From Acholoe squamosa (lineage: Eukaryota; Annelida; Polychaeta; Phyllodocida; Polynoidae): a stretch of DNA of 64,000 nucleotides. The notes beneath the pieces were generated by a model that was not told where the DNA came from, ran no database searches, and saw nothing but the letters and a program-made list of their open reading frames with translations. The translations under genes and the position numbers were made by a program. Shown one piece after another: positions 57,268-64,000 of the stretch. The stretch's first letter is position 1. Each line of letters begins with the position of its first letter. The DNA is taken from the NCBI GenBank assembly GCA_949317995.1, contig OX439050.1:55243777-55307776 (forward strand), given 5' to 3'.

Positions 57268-57907
57268 CTAACAATGCCAATAAAACAGTTCACTGATGGC
57301 ACTTACTTAAACTCTTTGCCTATACCGTCACTTGACATTGTCCTAGGTATCTATGTTACAGATCTTATCCATGACAATACAATGTGTACACTCTACTAGG
57401 GGCAAATTAAGTTTATATCCAGATAAAGAAATACTTTTCTTGATGAACTTACATGTGAGAGTGAGGTGGGTTCTTGACCATTGACCAATCCAAGTCCTGT
57501 AGACAGGGATGACAGTGAGTTACATTCTATTCTATTCTCAAGCTTTTCACTGCTGTAATCTTAAGGGGAGAATCTTTCACCTTTTCTTAGCTATCATTTG
57601 TATTATTTTAATCAAAGGAAAATATCAGATTTTGAAGGTGATGAATTTTATCATGGATATTATTCTAAAATGGGAGACAGATCAAGGAAGACCAGAAAAG
57701 AGGTTGATAACTATTAATTGCACCAATTTCAAATATGAAGGGGATGAAATGGGCAATATGTAATGGTAATAGGTGCAATTAGCCTATATTTTAACCTTTT
57801 ATGAGCAAAAAGGTGTTAAGATATTTCACTTAGGAGAGATATTGATTCAAAATGAGTGGTACCAAATTGAAGTTCATGCATTTAGGTAGACCTGATGGTT
57901 ATATTAA

Positions 57908-58697
57908 CTCTTCCTTTACTAATTACGCATTAATGCTTAGTTCGGGCTGATTTTGGGCTGATTTTGAGCACCCTGTGACTGCCTCGAAATTGACTAAAAT
58001 CCTCAGATTTTTTTCATAGCTTCATCTTGAGTTGGGTTCTCAACAGAGTCCAAAGAACTAGTCTCTACCTCTTAGTTTTTATGTGACTCACCAATTTGAG
58101 ACAAAACTTGGATTCACCCTAAAAGGTTCCCTTAGATTTTAGCAATATTTCAGCCAAAATTCATGAAAAATGTCAAATAATATAATGTTTTTGGTGAAAA
58201 TTGACTGTATATTTTCCATGCTGAACAAAATGGCATTGAGATTTACAGTTTATTTTGATGCATTATTGGCCATTTGGGCTAGTTACCATGGCAACATATA
58301 TGCTAAAAATGATGATTTTGCATAGTTTTGCTTGCTATGGTAACCAGAATGTTTCCAAAAAGTCATTTAACAAATCACAAGTAAAACTTAACATTTTCCA
58401 CAATATGCACTCTATTTTATCAAAATTGATAAAGGGAGTTGCTGAGATATTTAAATTTGAAGTTTGATTGAATGATTGATTTTGGTCATTAGAACATCAT
58501 TTTCATCATGGTTAATCTCACTAATTAAATGAAAAAGAGAAAACTTGGGTTTTGCTTTTTCTGATCAACTAGCCTAGCTTAATTCATCACCATTTCACTT
58601 AAAATTGGAATATTCACACAATAACAAGATTTTTTGAAAGCTTGTGCCTCATAGTACATTCCAAAATTAGCTCTGAAATACCCTGGTAAAGGAAGAG
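57908..58697. mobile_element. TTAA-flanked MITE with CTCTTCCTTTAC ends
   Basis: TTAA-CTCTTCCTTTACTA at 57904 and TGGTAAAGGAAGAG-TTAA ending at 58701 are inverted copies with one mismatch. The 790-bp interior has no transposase frame. A 94-bp ATT microsatellite starts about 10 bp beyond the right TTAA. Confidence 0.8.
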
Positions 58698-58710
58698 TTA
58701 AATCCCTGGC

Positions 58711-58804
<94 letters not shown>
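58711..58804. repeat. (ATT)n microsatellite
   Basis: Uninterrupted TAT/ATT trinucleotide run of about 94 bp next to the right end of a TTAA MITE. Confidence 0.95.
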
Positions 58805-58924
58805 GGTGTGTAAAGTCAAGTGCCATTTTTTTCTCTTGTATGACACAAAGTGTCATGCTGTGCCTTCAAATATGACCCCCTAAAGATAGACTATGAATGT
58901 CTCAATGGTAGACACAAAATTTTC

Positions 58925-60475
58925 TAGGCATTGGACAGACAGGTAAGCATAGGGCAAACAGTCATTTAGGCAAGAGGCAGACAGTCATTCAGACATAAGA
59001 CAGACAGTAAGACATGAGGCAGACTGCCAGGCTTGGGCAGGCACTCAGGCAAGAGGCAGACAGTCAGGCTTAGGGCAGACTGTCAGGCATGGGACAGACA
59101 CTCAGGTATGGAACACACTCTAAGGCTTAGGGTACAAAGCAAGGCTTGGGGCAGATAGTCATTCAGGCATAGGCCAGACAGCATGGAACAGACAGTCAGG
59201 CATGGGACAGAAAACCAGACATGGGGCAGACAGTCAGGCATGGAGCAGACAGTCAGGCATAGGACAGACTGCTAGGCATGGGGCAGACAGTCAGCAATGG
59301 GACCCACATTCAAGCAGTTATGGAGCAGACAGTCAGGCATGGTGCATCAGTCAGGCATGAGGCAGACAGCAAGGCTTGGAGAATACAGTCAGATATGAGA
59401 CAGTCAGGCATGGGGAAGACAGTCAGGCATTAGGCAGACAACAAGACAGGGGGCAGACAGCAAGACATGGGGCAGGCAGTCAGGAATGAGGCAGAAAGCC
59501 AGGCATGGGTCTGACATTAAGGCATGCAGAAGACAGTCAGGCATGGGACAGACAGTCTGTCATGGGACAGACAGTCAGGCATGGGGAAGACAGTCAGGCA
59601 TGGGGCAGCCAGCAAGGCATGGGGCAGACAGCAAGACATGGGGCAGCATGGGGCAGACAGTCAGCCAAGCATGGGGCAGACAGTCAGGCATGGGGCAGAC
59701 AGTCAGGCATGTGGTAGACAGCAAGGCATGGGGCAGACAACAACACATGGGGCAGACAGCAAGGCATGGGGCAGACAGTCAGCCATGGGACAGACAGTCT
59801 GGCATGGGACAGACAGTCAGGCATGTGGAAGACAGTCAGGCATGGGGTAGACTGCAAGGCATGGGGCAGACAGCAAGACATGGGGCAGACAATCAGGATT
59901 GAGGCAGAGACCAAGGCATGGGCCTGACATTCAGACATGCAGAAGACAGTCAGGCATGGGACAGACAGCCAGGACTGGGGCAGACAGCCAAGCATGGGGC
60001 AGACAGTCAGCCAAGCATGAGACAGACAGTCAGGCATGGGGCCGACAGTCAGGTATGGGCCACAGTCAGGCATTTCAGCTATGGGGCAGACAGTCAGGCA
60101 TTGGGCAGACAGCCATTCATGGGGCAGACCATCAGGCATCGGGCAGACAGCAAGACAGTCACACATTTCAGGCTTGGGGTAGACAGTCAGGCATTGGGCA
60201 GGCAGTAAGTCAGGAATGGGGCAGACAGTCAGGCATGAGGCAGACAGTCAGGCATTGGGAAGACAGCCAGCCATGGGACAGACAGTCAGGCATGGGGAAG
60301 ACAGTCAGGCATCAGGCAGACAACAAGGCAGGGGGCAGACAGCAAGACATGGGGCAGACAGTCAGGAATGAGGCTGAAAGCCAGGCATGGGGCTGACATT
60401 CAGGCATGCAGAAGACAGTCAGGCATGGGACAGACAGTCAGGCATGGGGCAGGCAGTCAGGCATAGCCAGGCAGG
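58925..60475 (+). repeat. 1.55-kb minisatellite of about 19 bp (GCATGGGGCAGACAGTCAG)
   Basis: Imperfect tandem units with common variants GACA to AACA, GGGG to GGGA and GCAAGACATG. A longer block recurs: AATGAGGCAGAAAGCCAGGC at about 59493 and AATGAGGCTGAAAGCCAGGC at about 60367, each with similar followers, giving second-level repetition. Long open frames on both strands are by-products. Confidence 0.9.
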
Positions 60476-60689
60476 TGGTAACTAAATAAGGAAAGGTGAC
60501 AGGTTCTAGGATTGACAAATGATGTAAAGGCAAGTACTGGATTGACAAATAATGTGCATGAACAGTAGTACAGATGGATAATATACAGATAACTATAGCC
60601 AGACAGATATGTACAGCTGAGCTTCAGATTGAGGGATAATGTAAACATATCTATAGCTCCAGCAACTAGCATGTAAGTGGTGTAGTGTC

Positions 60690-61035
60690 TTATACTGGTG
60701 TCTATAGGACACACAGATAAGCTACTGGTGTCTATAGGACACGCAAATAACTTACTGGTGTCTGTAGGACATGCAGATAAGCTACTGGTGTCTATAGGGC
60801 ATGCAGATAGGCTGCAGATGTTTATATGATGCACAGATAAGCTACAGTGGACTTTAGGATGCACAGATAAGCTACAGGTGCTAAAATATGTTGTACAGAT
60901 ATGCTGAAGGTGCCTTTAGGACGGACAAATGAGCCACAGGTCAATATAGAACAGCTGATAGTATAATATAGGTGCCTATAGAATGGACAGATAGCTTACA
61001 GTACAGGTGTATATGACAGAGAGATAAGCTACAAG
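60690..61035 (+). repeat. 31-bp minisatellite (ACTGGTGTCTATAGGACACA)
   Basis: Four clear 31-bp units (TACTGGTGTCTATAGG then ACACACAGATAAGC) followed by increasingly diverged units with CAGATAAGCTACAGG. Confidence 0.75.
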
Positions 61036-61045
61036 TTTATTTAGA

Positions 61046-61097
<52 letters not shown>
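61046..61097. repeat. (TA)n microsatellite
   Basis: Pure TA run of about 52 bp. Confidence 0.95.
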
Positions 61098-61098
<1 letters not shown>

Positions 61099-61715
61099 CT
61101 AATAGGGCCCACTTGACAGACAGATGACATACTGGGGAGAAGGAGTGAGAGTAGTTGGAGGAAAGGGGAGAGAAAGGGTTAGTGCTCCTATGTATACATG
61201 TAATATTGACTTGGTGTGAATGGCCAGCATTGTGATAGCCATACCTTGAGTAGGGCTCTAGGCCTGCCCACCCCTTGTACTTACAGCTATATTTAGTGGT
61301 CAGTCCAGTAAGAGTGTATAAGCCATGTAGCTGTAGTTAGATGACCTGTTTGTGAACACAATGAGTGGACACAGAGATATAGCAATCCCCCTTTAGCCTC
61401 AAATATAAAATAATAGTGGTTATTGTTATAGTATGGATAGGACATTGTGCCACTAATTCGAATGGATTTGTGTAATGTGGCACATATATGAACAACAATG
61501 CTTACTGCTATAGTTGTTGCTAATTATAAACAGTATCAAACAAGGGTCATTGTAGTACATATGGCAGTTCATTATGTGCACTGGGATTCAATTCATACAA
61601 AAATAACTAAGCTTCTAAATGTCATCATTGGACGTATATACTATCTTATTATACAAATGTAGTACACTTGTAAACTTGAATTCAATGGAAATGGAGGGAA
61701 ACATTGTATACTCAC

Positions 61716-61835
61716 ATATTGCCTCTTGGTTTCAGGTTCCACTGCTGGCTGGCATAAGGTGAAATGGGATTGAGAACTGAGGGTGTGCAGTGTGGTCACG
61801 CTTGGGTAGACACTGTACACTTTAGTCTCTCTAAC
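61716..61835 (-). CDS. Candidate upstream exon of the 50.6-61.8 kb gene
   Basis: Acceptor CCCTACAGTGCAG (two possible AGs, at 61836 or 61841) and consensus donor ATAT-GTGAGTAT bound a frame reading VRETKVYSVYPSVTTLHTLS and ending in VEPETKRQY. It has no stops and is polar. It is assigned to the downstream gene only because strand and composition agree; about 4.4 kb of repeats separates it from the next exon. Confidence 0.4.
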
Positions 61836-62225
61836 CTGCACTGTAGGGATAGTGATTACAGTAATGGCTTTACTATAATCAATGTATAGGGTTGAGGAGC
61901 TTTAGGTATCTCCATAGTAGCCACTGTCATTGTCACTGATGTACCAGGAAGAGTTTCAATGTACTTTAAAGTAGGATTCAATTTTTGATAAAGGCCTCTA
62001 CAGAAACAAATATCACTGGCTGTAGTTCACCTCATGCTGGCTGAAATTATGTGTTTGTAAATACTGTGAATAACCATGTATATATGCTGCACCCACATTT
62101 AAGACACACCCAGAATTTGGGGGAATAGTTGCATAGTTTAGTACTGTTGAACACCCACCTTTTAATTTGAAAATGTTCTATGTGCCTTTGAAGGGCTTTG
62201 GTTTGTGTATAGTAGGAATCTAGTA

Positions 62226-62691
62226 CAGTAAAATTCCTTTACAACGAACTGCTTGGGACAAGCACAAACGTTCGTTGTAAACGAATTTCGTTGTAACCAA
62301 AACGGCCATTGTAGACACTTCTAATGGCGCCAGGAGTCATTGAATTGATGCTAGAATACCCTATAATGCTGTTATAAATAAGTACAAAGAATAAGAGGAG
62401 CAGGGGCCCACACCCCCCCCCCCCTCCCCATCACCAGGCTATGGCCGTACACAGGGGCAGGTAGGCGGGGCTCTTAGATAGCTCAAAAATTGACTTTTTT
62501 ATTTAGTTTTCCATAAGAAAAACTGTTTGTTCACGTTAAAAAATTGTTATAAATGAATTGATTTGATGTAGAATTCGTTATAATGGGATTTTTTACTATA
62601 GAAATATATAGAATTGAATTGGTCTGAAGGTATTTGTTTGTTATAAGCAAAGATTCGTTATATCAGGATTCGTGATAAAGGAATTTTACTG
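62226..62691. mobile_element. pogo/Tigger-like MITE (466 bp)
   Basis: Ends CAGTAAAATTCCTTTACAAC and ATAAAGGAATTTTACTG are inverted copies, flanked by TA on both sides (62224-62225 and 62692-62693). Interior words such as TTCGTTGTAACC and ATTCGTTATAATGG are characteristic of Tigger/pogo non-autonomous elements. No transposase. Confidence 0.8.
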
Positions 62692-62939
62692 TAGTCTATT
62701 ACATTCAAACTACCCTAAGAGAAGCACTTAAAACACATTATCAAGGAACCAAGAAGAGCCATCAAATATTTTCGGGAACACTATGTACATGTTGCATTGT
62801 AAATGACTTGTTTTTGTAAAGCATTTTATTTTCTTTGATTTACACTTCTATATAATAACCAAAAAGCTATCGTGTATGATAGTATCAACTGCACAAGCTT
62901 TTGATAACCATAAAGTGGTTTACAACCATCAGTGACTAG

Positions 62940-63782
62940 CAGGGACTGACAATTCATCATGCAGCTAGTGAGAACCATGTTGGCGGCAGTGGTTATAAGT
63001 CGCCATTCTGAGTGAGAGATGTATTGGTTTAGCACTTAGTCTTAGTCATATAGTGAGTGAGATCCATGTTGGCGATGGTGGTGATAAGTCGTCATTCTAA
63101 GTGAGAGTTGACTGGGAGTGGCACATACTGACGCAGTGAGTGAGATCATGTTGGCGATGGTGTTGATATGTCGCCGTTCTGAGTGAGAATTGACAGGGGG
63201 TGGCATATACTCACACACTGAGAGAGATTCATGTGGCGATGGTGGTGATAAGTCGTCATTCTGAGTGAGAGGTGACTGGCAATGGCACATACTCACACCG
63301 TGAGAGACATCCATGTTGGCGATGGTGTTGATAAGTCGTCATTCTGAGTGAGAGTTGACAGCCAGTGGCACATACTCACGCAGTGAGTGAGATCATGTTG
63401 GCGATGGTGTTGATGAGTCGTCATTCTGAGTGAGAGTTGACAGCCAGTGGCACATACTCACGCAGTGAGTGAGATCCATGTTGGCGATGGTGTTGATAAG
63501 TCGCCATTCTGAGTGAGAGTTGACAGCCAGTGGCACATACTCACGCAGTGAGTGAGATCATGTTGGCGATGGTGTTGATAAGTCGCCATACTTTGTGAGA
63601 GATGACAAGGGGTGGCACATACTCACATGGTGAGTGAGATCCATCTTGGCGACTGTGGTGATAAATCGCCATGCCATGTGAGACTGACACACAGTGGCGA
63701 AAGATGACGGAATGAGTTATCACTCAAAAAGGAGTCTCAATTGATGACCAATCATGGCCACAGATGACGACAATTTGCTGGG
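62940..63782 (+). mobile_element. Right end and 83-bp array of the CCCAGCAAATTGTCGT family
   Basis: About nine units of 83 bp (GATCCATGTTGGCGATGGTG, AAGTCGCCATTCTGAGTGAG, GGCACATACTCACGCAGTGA), then the right terminal segment with GGAGTCTCAATTGATGACC and GACGACAATTTGCTGGG, followed by TA. Orientation matches the left end at 45040. Confidence 0.8.
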
Positions 63783-63944
63783 TAGTATCTTACTTTACAT
63801 AATCAACCATTGTATCTGTTGTGAAGATACCGTATTCCAAGACCTGAAACAATATTTAGGTCATGATTCTTGACTCATCTCTATTGAATACATTAAAATT
63901 CATAGAACCTGTCAATGAGTGTTTGAGGCCCATGTATCATACCA

Positions 63945-63995
63945 GGAGGTTAATTCAAAACAGTAGAAAATTAGCACTATTTTGAATTAACCTCC
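63945..63995. other. Perfect 16-bp inverted repeat with 19-base loop
   Basis: GGAGGTTAATTCAAAA at 63945-63960 and TTTTGAATTAACCTCC at 63980-63995 are exact reverse complements. It lies at the window edge, so whether it is a short MITE or a transcribed hairpin cannot be judged. Confidence 0.85.
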
Positions 63996-64000
63996 AGCAG

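Noticed and set aside
59486-60396. Open frames of up to 165 codons with MGQTVRHG-type repeats
   Set aside because: By-products of the 19-bp minisatellite, open in several frames on both strands, with no start context or splice signals.
1-64000. tRNA or rRNA genes
   Set aside because: No cloverleaf with anticodon arm or rRNA-like conserved block was recognised by eye; a covariance-model scan would be needed to exclude them.

Overview
This is an intron-rich, AT-leaning animal nuclear genome window with no bacterial features. It contains tyrosine-recombinase (YR) retrotransposons, a decayed Gypsy-type integrase, an LTR element, SINE-like units carrying a TTTAACGCC...ATGGCG module, several MITE families and long minisatellites. 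That mix suggests a marine invertebrate, most likely a lophotrochozoan such as a mollusc or brachiopod; this is inference, not proof. All repeat boundaries were placed by eye.

Layout. 1-1.94 kb: the 3' half of a DIRS/Ngaro-like YR retroelement (RNase H, YR, split direct repeats). 3.08-6.0 kb: a two-unit 1.3-1.5 kb tandem duplication whose modules recur elsewhere. 9.4-11.7 kb: inverted GGGCC-rich arms around a G-rich minisatellite and a SINE-like unit. 13.38-14.77 kb: a nearly identical 692-bp tandem duplication. 17.67-21.63 kb: a second YR retroelement on the minus strand, with a stop codon, frame breaks and a changed RT active site, apparently inserted into a TA microsatellite. 22.06-23.86 kb: seven copies of a roughly 20-bp GC-rich motif spaced at about multiples of 177 bp in otherwise unlike DNA. 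24.37-25.32 kb: a 221-bp MITE, then a terminal coding exon whose C-terminus is now supplied by a TTAA-flanked MITE. 27.27-29.09 kb: a 1.83-kb element with the same ends as the 221-bp MITE but with internal tandem arrays. 33.2-35.6 kb: a multi-exon minus-strand gene with broken frames. 37.5-43.7 kb: a young LTR retroelement with gag and protease remnants but no recognisable polymerase. 45.04 and 63.78 kb: a left and a right end of the array-bearing MITE family, in matching orientation, bracketing 18.7 kb. Inside that bracket are a 106-bp satellite with a six-monomer higher-order repeat, a multi-exon gene with a DUF4806-like domain, the Gypsy relic, two TTAA elements, three minisatellites and a pogo-like MITE.

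Coding content. Host-type coding is sparse: exons with good splice sites at 24.67 kb (+), 32.94 kb (+), 33.2-35.6 kb (-) and 50.6-61.8 kb (-). Both minus-strand genes are open only if one allows one-base length changes, most of them in homopolymers, and the first also has in-frame stops. They are therefore either decayed or affected by long-read consensus errors. Everything else recognised is repeat or mobile DNA, often nested.
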